Assembly: GCA_030432655.1 (NCBI GenBank)
Contig: JAUILA010000004.1
Span: 124,001 to 188,000, forward strand
Direction of reading: 5' to 3'
Source of the DNA: Bacteroidia bacterium
Lineage (GTDB): Bacteria; Bacteroidota; Bacteroidia; Cytophagales; Cyclobacteriaceae
Length of the DNA: 64,000 bases
Part shown: one piece after another, positions 35,595 through 44,958 of the stretch
How positions within the stretch are numbered: position 1 is the first letter of the stretch
How the letters are laid out: every line of letters begins with the position of its first letter
The notes under the pieces: model-generated
Seen by the model: only the letters and a program-made list of their open reading frames with translations
Told to the model about the DNA's origin: nothing
Database searches by the model: none
Made by a program: the position numbers and the translations under genes

Positions 35595-36529
35595 GACTGA
35601 AGGAGCTTTTCAAGTACCGCTTGCGCGGCGAAAACGCGGTTGCCCGCTTGCTGATATATCACGGAATGGTTATCCAGCACCTCGTCTGTGGCAATAACAT
35701 TTCTGCGGACAGGCAGACAATGCATGAACTTTCCGTTATTCGTAAGTCCCATTTTCGCTTTCGTGATGGTCCAGTCTTCCTGTACGGGAAGTCGTTCACC
35801 GTAATGCTGATAGCTGGACCAGTTTTTGGCATAGATCACATCCGCGCCGTCAAATGCCTCTTCCTGGTTATGAACAAGATGTGTACCCTGCATGAATTCA
35901 TCAGACAGCTCGTATCCCTTCGGACAAGTGACCGTCACTTCGGCGTTCGTGGCTTTCACCCATTCGAGGAATGAATTAGGGACTGCCTGGGGCAGGGCAC
36001 GTGGGTGCGGAGCCCATGAAAGGACCACTTTTGGCCTTGTAATTCCCATTTCCCTGATGGTAACCAGGTCGGCAAGGGACTGAAGCGGATGCCTTGTAGC
36101 AGATTCGAGGCTAAGGACCGGTTTATTTGCATGTTTCACGATGGATGACATGATCTTTTCTCCATAGTCTTCTTCCCTGCTTTTAAGGCCGGGGAATGTC
36201 CGAACACCAATCACGTCCACATACTCACATATAACACGGATGGCATCCTTTATATGTTCCTGCGAAGCGCCGTCCATGACCGATCCGTCCTCCATTTCCA
36301 GTTTCCACCCTTCGGAATCCATGTTCATAACCATCACCTGCATCCCGAGGTTATGTCCTGCTTTCTGCGTACTAAGTCGTGTGCGCAGGCTTGGATTCAG
36401 AAACAAAAGCCCAAGTGTTTTACGATGTCCGGTCCGTGAGGAAAACGGATCCTGCTTGAACCTGAGTGCTAAATCTATTAATTCGTCAGGAGATCCGGCG
36501 GTGTCATTCAGGCTGATAAAATTCTTCAT
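35591..36529 (-). CDS. argF': N-acylornithine carbamoyltransferase (acetyl- or succinylornithine type)
   Basis: A 312-residue transcarbamylase. The carbamoyl phosphate loop is SLRTRLSTQKAG at 47-58, where normal OTCases have S-T-R-T-R; R-H-P-L-Q-S-L-A-D and HCLPVRRN near the end are also as in the Bacteroides SOTCase/Xanthomonas AOTCase group. Residue 90, the position I remember as deciding acetyl (Glu) or succinyl (Pro) preference, is Gln here (D-G-A-S-Q-E-H-I). It makes N-acylcitrulline. It overlaps argB by four bases. Confidence 0.92.
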   Translation of the reverse strand: MKNFISLNDTAGSPDELIDLALRFKQDPFSSRTGHRKTLGLLFLNPSLRTRLSTQKAGHNLGMQVMVMNMDSEGWKLEMEDGSVMDGASQEHIKDAIRVICEYVDVIGVRTFPGLKSREEDYGEKIMSSIVKHANKPVLSLESATRHPLQSLADLVTIREMGITRPKVVLSWAPHPRALPQAVPNSFLEWVKATNAEVTVTCPKGYELSDEFMQGTHLVHNQEEAFDGADVIYAKNWSSYQHYGERLPVQEDWTITKAKMGLTNNGKFMHCLPVRRNVIATDEVLDNHSVIYQQAGNRVFAAQAVLEKLLQS

Positions 36530-36535
36530 GTCTAG

Positions 36536-37660
36536 TTACAATACGTCTTCGAAACAGGAGATAAATCTTTCTGCTTCACTTTCCTGTAATGAAAGTGGCG
36601 GCAATAGTCTTAAAATATAAGGATTTGTCGCCACTCCTGTCAGGATCTTGTGCTTCTCCAGTAATTTTTTACGAATTTCCTTAATTGGTTCGTAAAGTTC
36701 AATACCGATCATCAGACCTTTGCCCCGAACAGCCCGTACCCCGGACAAGCTGAGCAGGTCATCCATCCAGGCGTTTCCAACACGGGCCGCATGAGGGATC
36801 AGTTCTTCTTCTTTCAATACCTCCAGTACTGCCAGACCGGCAGCGCTGGCAAGGTGATTGCCCCCGAAGGTTGTGCCCAGCATGCCGTAGAAAGCTTCCA
36901 CTTTCGGACTGATCAATACACCTGCAATTGGGAACCCGTTTCCCATTCCTTTTGCCACAGTCACAATATCGGCCTCTATCCCGGCATACTGGTGTGCAAA
37001 GAATTTACCCGTTCGTCCGTACCCTGACTGGATTTCGTCAAGGATCAGCACTGTATCATAATCGGTACAAAGCTGCCGCAGGGATTTTAAAAAGGAATTC
37101 TCCGGTATGTTTATGCCACCCACTCCCTGGATACCTTCAATGATCACGGCACAGACATCTCCTTTCGACAATTCTTCCTTCACCGCCCTGGTATCATTCA
37201 GATCCAGGAAGGTGACATTTGAATACTCATCCATAGGTGACCGGTATTTCGGATTGTCCGTAACCGACAATGTCCTTGAGGTCCGGCCATGAAAGGAATT
37301 CCGGAAAGCCAGCAAACGGGATTTTTTATTATGAAAGGATGCGATCTTTAACGCATTGTCATTGGCTTCGGCGCCTGAATTGCAAAGGAACAGGTTATGG
37401 TTGGTATAACCGGATTGTTCTCCGAGCTCGCGGGCAAGTTCGACCTGAATCTTATTGATTACGCTGTTGCTGTAATAAGGAATTTTTTGGAGCTGATCCG
37501 AGATCCTGTCATTAAAATGAGGATGATTGTGCCCGATGGATATCACCGCATGACCACCATACAGATCCAGGTATTCGTTTCCATTGGTATCAAAAACATG
37601 CGTTCCCTTTCCATAGGACAGTTCAATGGGCTGAAGAGGATAAACGTCAAAGAGCTTCAT
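36536..37660 (-). CDS. argD: Acylornithine aminotransferase
   Basis: A 374-residue class III PLP aminotransferase. Motifs: N-S-G-A-E-A-N-D-N-A-L-K at 94-105, FHGRTSRTLSVT near 123, LILDEIQSGYGRTGKF near 205-220 and the PLP Lys in TVAKGMGNG (Lys237). It converts acylglutamate semialdehyde to acylornithine with glutamate. It overlaps proC by 14 bases and precedes the carbamoyltransferase gene by six bases in the arginine operon. Confidence 0.94.
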   Translation of the reverse strand: MKLFDVYPLQPIELSYGKGTHVFDTNGNEYLDLYGGHAVISIGHNHPHFNDRISDQLQKIPYYSNSVINKIQVELARELGEQSGYTNHNLFLCNSGAEANDNALKIASFHNKKSRLLAFRNSFHGRTSRTLSVTDNPKYRSPMDEYSNVTFLDLNDTRAVKEELSKGDVCAVIIEGIQGVGGINIPENSFLKSLRQLCTDYDTVLILDEIQSGYGRTGKFFAHQYAGIEADIVTVAKGMGNGFPIAGVLISPKVEAFYGMLGTTFGGNHLASAAGLAVLEVLKEEELIPHAARVGNAWMDDLLSLSGVRAVRGKGLMIGIELYEPIKEIRKKLLEKHKILTGVATNPYILRLLPPLSLQESEAERFISCFEDVL

Positions 37661-38471
37661 CTTTATTTTTCATTTGGTTGATACGGTTAAAGGAAGTCAC
37701 AAGACCTTTGATCAGTGCGGAGCTAAGTCCGTGGTGTTCCATTTCATTGAGACCCGCAATGGTACACCCTTTTGGTGTGGTAACTTTGTCAATTTCCTGT
37801 TCGGGATGACTATGTTCATGCATCAGGAGAGAAGCCGCACCCATACAGGTTTGCACCGCAATTTTTTGCGCATCCTTTGCATCGAAACCCAGTTGCACAC
37901 CGCCCTGGGTCGTCGCCCGGATGAATCGCATCCAGAAGGCAATACCACTGGCACAGACCACAGTTGCAGCCTGCATAAGTTCTTCCTCGATCTGAAGCGT
38001 TTGTCCTACGCACTCAAAAACGGCTTCCACTTCCGACATGACTTCATCATCAACGCCGTTATGCGCCATACAGGTCATCGACTGACCTGCAGCGACAGCT
38101 GTATTGGGCATGGCACGAACGATTCTGAATGGCCCCTGCAACTGGGCAGCTATTTCAGAAATGGATACTGCAGTGATAACAGACACGATCAGGTGCCGGT
38201 CAGAATCCAGGTCCGGCCGAATTTCACTGATTAGCGCTTGCAACTGACCGGGTTGTACCGCCAGAATGATCAGATCTGCCTTCCTGACGGCTGAGCGGTT
38301 ATCGGCAGTGATCTTTATATGGTCACCTTCCATGTGTTCGATCACCGAGGGTTTTCTTCTGGTGAGGGTCAGTTCCCGGTTTTTCAGAAATCCGGATTCA
38401 CGTAATCCGGAAGCAATTGAAATGCCGAGGTTTCCCGCCCCCAGTATCGCGATATCCATTTTTTTCTTCAT
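37647..38471 (-). CDS. proC: Pyrroline-5-carboxylate reductase
   Basis: A 274-residue enzyme with an N-terminal Rossmann motif AILGAGNLGISIA near 8-20 and the C-terminal block TTPKGCTIAGLNEME near 240, which carries the ProC signature. It reduces pyrroline-5-carboxylate to proline. Its place in an arginine operon is notable: ornithine- or glutamate-semialdehyde-derived pyrroline-5-carboxylate links the two pathways. It lies three bases after argC and overlaps argD. Confidence 0.94.
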   Translation of the reverse strand: MKKKMDIAILGAGNLGISIASGLRESGFLKNRELTLTRRKPSVIEHMEGDHIKITADNRSAVRKADLIILAVQPGQLQALISEIRPDLDSDRHLIVSVITAVSISEIAAQLQGPFRIVRAMPNTAVAAGQSMTCMAHNGVDDEVMSEVEAVFECVGQTLQIEEELMQAATVVCASGIAFWMRFIRATTQGGVQLGFDAKDAQKIAVQTCMGAASLLMHEHSHPEQEIDKVTTPKGCTIAGLNEMEHHGLSSALIKGLVTSFNRINQMKNKDEAL

Positions 38472-38474
38472 TGG

Positions 38475-39449
38475 TTAAAAGTAACTTGATTTGAGCATCA
38501 GCCCCGATTGTTCCGGAAAACCAAACATCAGATTCATATTCTGTACTGCCTGCCCGGATGCGCCTTTAAGCAGGTTATCAATAATACTGGTGACCAGCAA
38601 TGTGTTCTCATGAACCTGTACATGAACAAGGCATTTATTGGTATTGACCACTTGCTTCAGGTGTACAGGATCCCTGCTTAGATGGGTAAAGGCCTGGTCT
38701 TTGTAAAACCGTTCATAAAGTGCCACCGCTTCTTCCTGGCTTCCTTCAAAACGCGTATGCGCAGAAACATAGATGCCACGGGTAAAATCCCCGCGGATGG
38801 GTATGAAGATTAGTTCACCTGTGTGATGGGAGAATGCATGGAGCGTTTCCCTGATTTCGGTAAGGTGCTGATGGGTAAATACCTTGTACGCAGAAATATT
38901 ATTGTTTCTCCAGCTGAAGTGAGAGGTAGCCGATGGCGACTGGCCTGCGCCGGTCGAACCGGTAATTCCGTGAATATGCACATCCTCTGAAATCCTTCCC
39001 TCCGCAGCAAGGGGGAGTAAAGCCAGCATGATTGAGGTGGCAAAACAGCCGGGATTAGCGATATTTCCGGCGGAACGGATGGCTTCATGGTTGGCTTCAG
39101 GTAAACCGAATATAAAATTACGGTTGCCGATCTGTGCTTTTTCCCGGTGGCGGAAGTCCTGGCTCAGGTCAATTATCCTCACATGTTCTCCCGGCATATT
39201 TTCCTCCAGGTATACCTTTGACTGACCATGCCCCATACAGAGAAACAAGACATCTTCTTTCCCTGATGGTTTATCAGCGAAGACCAGGTCTGTCTCTCCA
39301 GCGAGATCCTGGTGAATGGAAGATACCGGTTTGCCGGCCTGACTGTTACTTACAACGGTGGTGAGTTCTGCTTCCGGATGGTTCATTAATATACGTATAA
39401 GTTCACCTGCCGTATATCCTCCCCCTCCGATGATTCCTGCCCGGATCAT
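38475..39449 (-). CDS. argC: N-acetyl-gamma-glutamyl-phosphate reductase
   Basis: A 324-residue NADPH enzyme. The Rossmann motif IIGGGGYTAGELIRIL lies at 6-21, and the active-site Cys135 sits in ANPGCFATS (131-139); the later H-T-G-E-L-I-F-I-P segment is also typical. It reduces acylglutamyl phosphate to the semialdehyde. Start overlaps the argG stop by four bases. Confidence 0.95.
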   Translation of the reverse strand: MIRAGIIGGGGYTAGELIRILMNHPEAELTTVVSNSQAGKPVSSIHQDLAGETDLVFADKPSGKEDVLFLCMGHGQSKVYLEENMPGEHVRIIDLSQDFRHREKAQIGNRNFIFGLPEANHEAIRSAGNIANPGCFATSIMLALLPLAAEGRISEDVHIHGITGSTGAGQSPSATSHFSWRNNNISAYKVFTHQHLTEIRETLHAFSHHTGELIFIPIRGDFTRGIYVSAHTRFEGSQEEAVALYERFYKDQAFTHLSRDPVHLKQVVNTNKCLVHVQVHENTLLVTSIIDNLLKGASGQAVQNMNLMFGFPEQSGLMLKSSYF

Positions 39450-40654
39450 TTTACCGCCTCCTTTTCCCCGTGCACAGAATAATAGATTTTCAGCTGGTTG
39501 GAAAGGATCTTGGTGAAGCCACGAACATCTTCCCCGGACCAGTTCTTATTCATTTCACCATATTCTCCGAATTTGGATTTCATCAGGTCAAATTCAGACC
39601 GGACCCCGATAAGATGGAACCGGTAAGGGGAAAGTGATATTGTAACTGTCCCGGTGACATGTACCTGGGTTGATTCCAGGAATTTTTCAATGTCCCGCAT
39701 AACAGGATCAAGGTACTGTCCTTCGTGAAGCATCATCCCGTACCAATTGGCAAGTTGCTCTTTCCAGTGCTGTTGCCACTTGGTCAGGTTATGCTTCTCC
39801 AGTAAATGATGTGCCTTAATTATAATCAACGGAGCCGATGCTTCAAATCCGACACGCCCTTTTATACCTATGATAGTATCTCCCACATGGATATCCCGGC
39901 CGATAGCATAGGCCGACGCAAGTTCGTTGAGTGTTTTTATTGCTGCTACAGGTGCCATGCTGACGCCATCAATTCCGGTAAGTTCTCCCTTCTCAAAAGT
40001 CAGGGCGACTTCGGTGGAATCTTCCTTCTGCAGCTGGCTGGGATAGGCATCAGACGGCAGATCCTGATCAGAAGTCAGTGTCTCCGCTCCGCCAACGCTG
40101 GTGCCCCACAGTCCTTTGTTAATGGAATATTTTGCCTTTTCCCAGTTCATCGATACACCATGTTCTTTGAGGTATTCAATTTCTTCCTGGCGGGAAAGTT
40201 TCTGATCCCGAATAGGCGTAAGGATTTCCGTGTCCGGGAGAAGAATCTGGAAAATCAGGTCAAACCGGACCTGGTCATTGCCTGCGCCGGTGCTACCGTG
40301 GGCAATGTAGGCCGCATCGAGGTTGGCGGCAAACCGGGCTACCGCTTCTGCCTGGAAAATTCGCTCAGCACTTACCGAAAGCGGATACGTGTTATTTTTC
40401 AGGACATTTCCGAATACCAGGTACCGGATCGCCCGCTCGTAAAACTCTTCCTCAAGATCAAGTGTGGTATGTGAAGTAACCCCCAGGTCATACGCACGAC
40501 GCTCCGTCTCTTCCGTTTCGGAGGCCGTGAAACCGCCTGTATTTATGAGAACACTATGAACCTCCAGGTCCATTTCGTGAATAAGGTATTTTACGCAATA
40601 AGAAGTGTCAAGTCCGCCGCTAAAGGCCAGAACCACTTTTTTCTTTTCAGCCAT
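39446..40654 (-). CDS. argG: Argininosuccinate synthase
   Basis: A 402-residue enzyme with the N-type ATP pyrophosphatase loop AFSGGLDTSY at 10-19 and the conserved H-G-S-T-G-A-G-N-D-Q-V-R-F near 117, then T-P-I-R-D. It joins citrulline and aspartate. It starts one base after the GNAT gene stop and overlaps argC by four bases, in the second position of the operon. Confidence 0.97.
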   Translation of the reverse strand: MAEKKKVVLAFSGGLDTSYCVKYLIHEMDLEVHSVLINTGGFTASETEETERRAYDLGVTSHTTLDLEEEFYERAIRYLVFGNVLKNNTYPLSVSAERIFQAEAVARFAANLDAAYIAHGSTGAGNDQVRFDLIFQILLPDTEILTPIRDQKLSRQEEIEYLKEHGVSMNWEKAKYSINKGLWGTSVGGAETLTSDQDLPSDAYPSQLQKEDSTEVALTFEKGELTGIDGVSMAPVAAIKTLNELASAYAIGRDIHVGDTIIGIKGRVGFEASAPLIIIKAHHLLEKHNLTKWQQHWKEQLANWYGMMLHEGQYLDPVMRDIEKFLESTQVHVTGTVTISLSPYRFHLIGVRSEFDLMKSKFGEYGEMNKNWSGEDVRGFTKILSNQLKIYYSVHGEKEAVK

Positions 40655-40655
40655 T

Positions 40656-41315
40656 TTATAAAGTTATTGCTTTAATTGTACTCGTAAGTTTCTTTTTTGC
40701 CTTCCATTGGTTGACGGAAAGGAAACGCTTGAAGCGCTGCCAGCGCTGTTCCTTGTCCGGATCCGGAACGGATTTCTTTTTTTGTTTTTTAACGGGATCA
40801 TACATCATACCCGTACACAGGCAGTGAGACCGGTTGGTACGGGTAAGGATATCGTAATTCCGGCAACTCTGGCAACCATTCCAGAATGCTTCGTCCGTGG
40901 TTAATTCAGAGAATGTAACCGGCTTGTATCCCAGTTCCGCATTGATTTTCATCACTGCCAGGCTCGTTGTAATCCCGAACAACCGCGCCTGGGGGTATTT
41001 CTTACGGGACAATTTAAAAATTTCTTTTTTGATGAGCTTGCCAAGACCTTTCCCCCGGTAATCCGGATGGACGATCAATCCTGAATTGGCCACATATTTC
41101 TCGTGGCTCCAGGTTTCGATATAACAAAACCCAATCAATTCTGCCTTGTCAAAGGCAATCACGGCTTTGCCCTCGTGGATCTTGGCCCTTATATAGTCAG
41201 GAGACCTCCGTGCAATTCCGGTTCCCCGTTGCTCGGCAGCTTCCTGCATGTACTGACAAATTAATTCGGCGAAATGAAGATGAGAATCATTTGCGACCGT
41301 AACGATATATTTCAT
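40656..41315 (-). CDS. GNAT acetyltransferase heading the arginine operon (candidate acylglutamate synthase)
   Basis: A 219-residue protein: a GNAT domain in the first 150 residues, with acetyl-CoA loop P-D-Y-R-G-K-G-L-G-K-L near 86-96, and then a Cys-rich tail, C-Q-S-C near 147 and H-C-L-C near 162, followed by a Lys/Arg-rich segment. The operon contains no argA or argJ, yet every other step from acylglutamate is present. Its first position makes it the best candidate for the glutamate N-acyltransferase. This is inference; a metal-binding or protein-binding role for the Cys residues is open. Confidence 0.85.
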   Translation of the reverse strand: MKYIVTVANDSHLHFAELICQYMQEAAEQRGTGIARRSPDYIRAKIHEGKAVIAFDKAELIGFCYIETWSHEKYVANSGLIVHPDYRGKGLGKLIKKEIFKLSRKKYPQARLFGITTSLAVMKINAELGYKPVTFSELTTDEAFWNGCQSCRNYDILTRTNRSHCLCTGMMYDPVKKQKKKSVPDPDKEQRWQRFKRFLSVNQWKAKKKLTSTIKAITL

Positions 41316-41557
41316 TACTTTTTCAAAGTGAGATTAAAGACTTAGGAAAATACGGAGATGGTGACCGTGGACGTACCACAGTCGGATTATCTTACCCCAC
41401 CAGGGGCCTGAAAGACCTGGGCCTCAGCACAGCGTAAGCTGGTCGGACAGGTGATGTCCGGATTGAATAGAGGAATGCTATGTGCAGCAGATCTTTCATT
41501 ATTTGAACAAAGGTATAAACTATTTTTTCAATAATTGCAACGAACCAGCTTAATTAT
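41316..41557 (-). promoter_or_regulatory. Arginine operon promoter region and structured 5' leader
   Basis: On the minus strand TACCTTTG (41515-41508) is an exact TAnnTTTG -7 element, about 190 bases before the GNAT gene. The leader between holds three hairpins: CGGACA/TGTCCG (41444-41460), CCAGG/CCTGG (41400-41420) and GAC-GTGG/CCAC-GTC (41363-41383). A distant TTG at a 22-base spacing is a weak -33 candidate. No known arginine riboswitch motif was recognised. Confidence 0.55.
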
Positions 41558-42619
41558 TTAATAAAAGTAGGGCCGGGAGTAGGAACTGCCTTCAATGGTT
41601 GTGCAATTCAGGCAGCGCTGCGGGTATTGCTCCACAGGACGCGAAGACTCATACATACAGTCAGTTTCCGGTACGCGATAGGGAAAATCGAGGCGAGTTA
41701 CCTCTATACGTTGTATTTCAACAAGAGAAGCGTCAAAATATCCCAGTACTTCTTCTTCCGGATCTTCAACATTATGAAAGTTGCCTGGTATGGCGGCGGC
41801 GGGGATGTCAAATATGGATCCGGTATTATTTAGCACAATCCCGGCCTTACGGTAAAAATCATAGGCTTCCCTGGTTTGAGAAAATGCCTTAACGGTGATG
41901 ACATTTTTGTTGTTAAATGCATAATCAATCTCAATTCTTCCCATGAGCCTGCGCGGAATCTGGTCTCCCTGGAAGCCAGCGGTACTAAAGACAGGAATAC
42001 GCTGGGGTTGAATTTCCCGGTTGATATAACAGGGCGGAGGGACAGAACTGAATGGATCGGGAAAATCTGTCGGATTGAAGCGAAATGTCTGGAAAGATCG
42101 CCATCGAATGAAATAGTCACTGGATGGCGAGGCCAGTACCGTAGTGGCATATATGTCCATGACATTAATGGTGGTGACCGAGCCGGCCGAACCGGTATTT
42201 ACCAGGACCTGTTTAAATTCCACAGTCGCCTGGGGTATCGCCCGGTTAAGTGGAATCTGTTCGGGATCTGATTCATATACAGTTCCATTAGCCGTACGAA
42301 CACGCAAGCGGTAAGTTCGTCCGGGAATGATACGCATGCTCGATCTGTCATAGAGAAAAATTCCATCCTCCTGTGTTCGGCGGTATACTCCTGTGTTCCC
42401 CTGGTTATCCATCAAGGTCACAGTGGCCCCGACCTCGGGGAGGTATTGGTACGGCAGCTCGTTGGTCCGGCTTACCTGTACATAGAGCGCATCGTCACCA
42501 TTATCAACATGCCCGTATACTACCAGCTGTCCTCTTACCCGGTCCACATCCAGATCGATTGGCTCCCGGCAGGTTCCGAAAACAAGCAACAACAGTATGA
42601 AAGCCAGCCTCCTGTTCAT
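41558..42619 (-). CDS. DUF4249 domain-containing lipoprotein, partner of the TonB receptor
   Basis: A 353-residue protein with lipobox LLVFGTC (Cys17), a beta-sandwich of the A-T-V-T-L-M-D type near 65, and the DUF4249 C-terminal Cys tail D-C-M-Y-E, R-C-L-N-C and G-S-S-Y-S-R-P-Y. Its start overlaps the TonB receptor stop by four bases (ATGA), so the two are translationally coupled. Probably surface-exposed and helping capture the receptor's ligand, by analogy with SusD; this is inference. It is more distant from the two paralogues at the left end than they are from each other. Confidence 0.88.
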   Translation of the reverse strand: MNRRLAFILLLLVFGTCREPIDLDVDRVRGQLVVYGHVDNGDDALYVQVSRTNELPYQYLPEVGATVTLMDNQGNTGVYRRTQEDGIFLYDRSSMRIIPGRTYRLRVRTANGTVYESDPEQIPLNRAIPQATVEFKQVLVNTGSAGSVTTINVMDIYATTVLASPSSDYFIRWRSFQTFRFNPTDFPDPFSSVPPPCYINREIQPQRIPVFSTAGFQGDQIPRRLMGRIEIDYAFNNKNVITVKAFSQTREAYDFYRKAGIVLNNTGSIFDIPAAAIPGNFHNVEDPEEEVLGYFDASLVEIQRIEVTRLDFPYRVPETDCMYESSRPVEQYPQRCLNCTTIEGSSYSRPYFY

Positions 42620-44958
42620 AGTTCAATGGAATAAGTAATGGAAGGAAATGCGGAACCCAGGACGGACAGCTTGTAGGCCTGAGGGATCGGCTCATCAACC
42701 AGGCGTTCATAATAAACGGAATACGCGTTTTTTCTTCCCAGTATATTGTATACCGAAATATTGAGCTTATCCTCGAACTTGTTAATAATATTGCCAATGG
42801 TGAAGGAAACGTCCAGCCTCATGTAATTCGGTATCCGGTATTCATTTCTGTCCGAATAATGGGGAATAACCAGCTGACCCATTCGGTAATCCGAAACCAG
42901 GGCAGTGATGGGTCGCCCTGTGTTGTAAATGAAGTTTACAGAAAAGCTCCCGCGCCTGCCAAGCCGAAGATCCGAGACAAATTTAAAGGCATGTGGCTGG
43001 TCATAATAGGCAGGAAACCATTCTCCGTCATTAATATCTCCTGATGGCTCATCAACCGATACAAAGCTCCGGGTATATACGTAGGAAATCCAGCTGTTCC
43101 ATTTCGGGGTACTGTGTTTCAGAAAAAGCTCCACGCCATATGCTTTTCCGTTACCGATGAGTAATTCGCTTTCCATATTCTCCTGGACCAGCAAGTCTGC
43201 AAAATCTTTGTATTCAATTACATTCTGCTGTTGCTTGTAAAATACTTCCATGGATGTGACCCACTTATCATTATTAAAATTTCTGTACACGCCCAGAGAA
43301 TAATTATCCGAGCTGGTAGGTGGAATATAGCGCGTACTCACCTGCCACTGGTCTACCGGTGTGGGGGCCGTGGTATTGGAAATAAGGTGCAGGTACTGGT
43401 AGGTACGGTTGTAACTGGCTTTGAGTGATGTGGCCGGATTGAATTCGTAGCGAACTGAAATCCTGGGCGCCGGCTGGGTATAGGTGGTTATTACCTCGCC
43501 CTGGTCGTAGAATACACTGTCGACAATATTCTCATCGGCAATATCATCACTTTCATATAGATATTCCCTGGCATAGCCGAGATGCTGATACATATTCAGC
43601 CGGATACCGGCAGATATATCAAAAACGGGAGAAATCGTAAAAACGTCATTGAGATAGATGGCCATTTCCCTGCCCCGGGAACGGTTTACGGCTTTAGGAA
43701 TAACTCCACTCATTTCATTAAGGGGAAACCTCCTTTCCACAGGCGGGTCATACAATTTTCCTTCGATCCCTGCATTGATATCATGGCTTGCCGGAGTAAT
43801 ATGAATATTGGCCCGGCCACCCCATTTATCCATCCCATTCTCCAGCCGGCTTTCCAGTCCGTCCGTATAATCACTCAGGCTGCTTTCGTACCGGAGAAAG
43901 TTGGCTTCCACATCCAGGCGGGTAAGAGGGGAGATCTGAAAATCGTAATTCATATTGAACCCGTTATTACTCCAGGCATACCCAAAATCACCGGCAAAAT
44001 TAAAATTGTCACGGCTGTGAATAGCCGAGAGCATCAGGTGGTGGCGTTCGTTGAAATAATCATCGATGCGGAAAAACACATCACGGAAATCCGCACTGCT
44101 TTGTTGCACATCCAGGTCCTTTATCTGCCCCAGAATCCAGTCTGAATAGGTAATCCGACCCGCCGCGAGCACACTTATATTTTTCGTGACCGGCCCGTTA
44201 ACAGTCAGCCTGGTGGAAAATGTACCTATGCCCGCGGTAGCCCCCCATTTGTCCTTATTCCCCTGTAAACTGTTAACATCAAGCACCGATGAAACCCTGC
44301 CCCCATATACAGCTGGCATATGACCTTTATACAAATCAAAATCCCGGGTGGCATCCGGGTGAAAAATTGAAAAGAACCCGAGAACGTGGGAGGTATTGAA
44401 TAATTGCATGCCGTCGATCATTACCAGGTTCTGATCAATGCTTCCGCCGCGTACATTGAATCCGGCGGCGCCTTCACCCACCGTGGAAACACCCGGAAGC
44501 AGCGTGATCGATTTAATGACATCTGTTTCCCCGAGAAATGCCGGAATATTCCGGATGTTCTTCATGGACAGGTGCGTCAGTCCGGTGGTGGTTTGCTTTA
44601 TGTTATCCCTCGGGTCGGTTTCGCTGATGATCACTTCATTGAGGCTGACTGTTTCCGGTTGCATAACCACTTGTATATATTCCGGGGAAGTGAAGGTATG
44701 GGTCACTTCGCGGTTGACATAACTTATATGGGTCAGGTAGAATGTGACCGGCCCGGGAGGCATAAGAATCCGGAATTTACCATTTGTATCAGTTATTGCC
44801 GCGACGGTACCATCCTGAGTCATAAATGTGGCACCTTCCACCGGAACCCGCTGCGGATCAGTTACCCTTCCGTCCAGGGTGATCTTGTCTTGCGCCTTCA
44901 GACTGATAGCAATAAGCAGTAAAAAAAGGATTAGCGTATATGACCGGCTGATATTCAT
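42616..44958 (-). CDS. TonB-dependent outer-membrane receptor (CarboxypepD-regulatory-like N-terminus)
   Basis: A 780-residue protein with signal peptide MNISRSYTLILFLLLIAISLKAQ, a carboxypeptidase-regulatory-like domain (about 28-105), then a plug domain with GFNVRGGSIDQNLVMIDG near 165-182 and a 22-strand barrel. It lacks the longer N-terminus and size of SusC receptors. It lies between alkB and the DUF4249 gene with four-base overlaps at both ends. The coupling to an alkane hydroxylase suggests a hydrophobic substrate such as an alkane or lipid, but no binding site can be read from the sequence. Confidence 0.93.
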   Translation of the reverse strand: MNISRSYTLILFLLLIAISLKAQDKITLDGRVTDPQRVPVEGATFMTQDGTVAAITDTNGKFRILMPPGPVTFYLTHISYVNREVTHTFTSPEYIQVVMQPETVSLNEVIISETDPRDNIKQTTTGLTHLSMKNIRNIPAFLGETDVIKSITLLPGVSTVGEGAAGFNVRGGSIDQNLVMIDGMQLFNTSHVLGFFSIFHPDATRDFDLYKGHMPAVYGGRVSSVLDVNSLQGNKDKWGATAGIGTFSTRLTVNGPVTKNISVLAAGRITYSDWILGQIKDLDVQQSSADFRDVFFRIDDYFNERHHLMLSAIHSRDNFNFAGDFGYAWSNNGFNMNYDFQISPLTRLDVEANFLRYESSLSDYTDGLESRLENGMDKWGGRANIHITPASHDINAGIEGKLYDPPVERRFPLNEMSGVIPKAVNRSRGREMAIYLNDVFTISPVFDISAGIRLNMYQHLGYAREYLYESDDIADENIVDSVFYDQGEVITTYTQPAPRISVRYEFNPATSLKASYNRTYQYLHLISNTTAPTPVDQWQVSTRYIPPTSSDNYSLGVYRNFNNDKWVTSMEVFYKQQQNVIEYKDFADLLVQENMESELLIGNGKAYGVELFLKHSTPKWNSWISYVYTRSFVSVDEPSGDINDGEWFPAYYDQPHAFKFVSDLRLGRRGSFSVNFIYNTGRPITALVSDYRMGQLVIPHYSDRNEYRIPNYMRLDVSFTIGNIINKFEDKLNISVYNILGRKNAYSVYYERLVDEPIPQAYKLSVLGSAFPSITYSIEL

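Noticed and set aside
39806-40474. 222-residue plus-strand frame antisense to argG
   Set aside because: The opposite strand encodes a complete argininosuccinate synthase; the frame has no motifs. The same applies to 37674-38234, 16549-17055 and 43582-44145.
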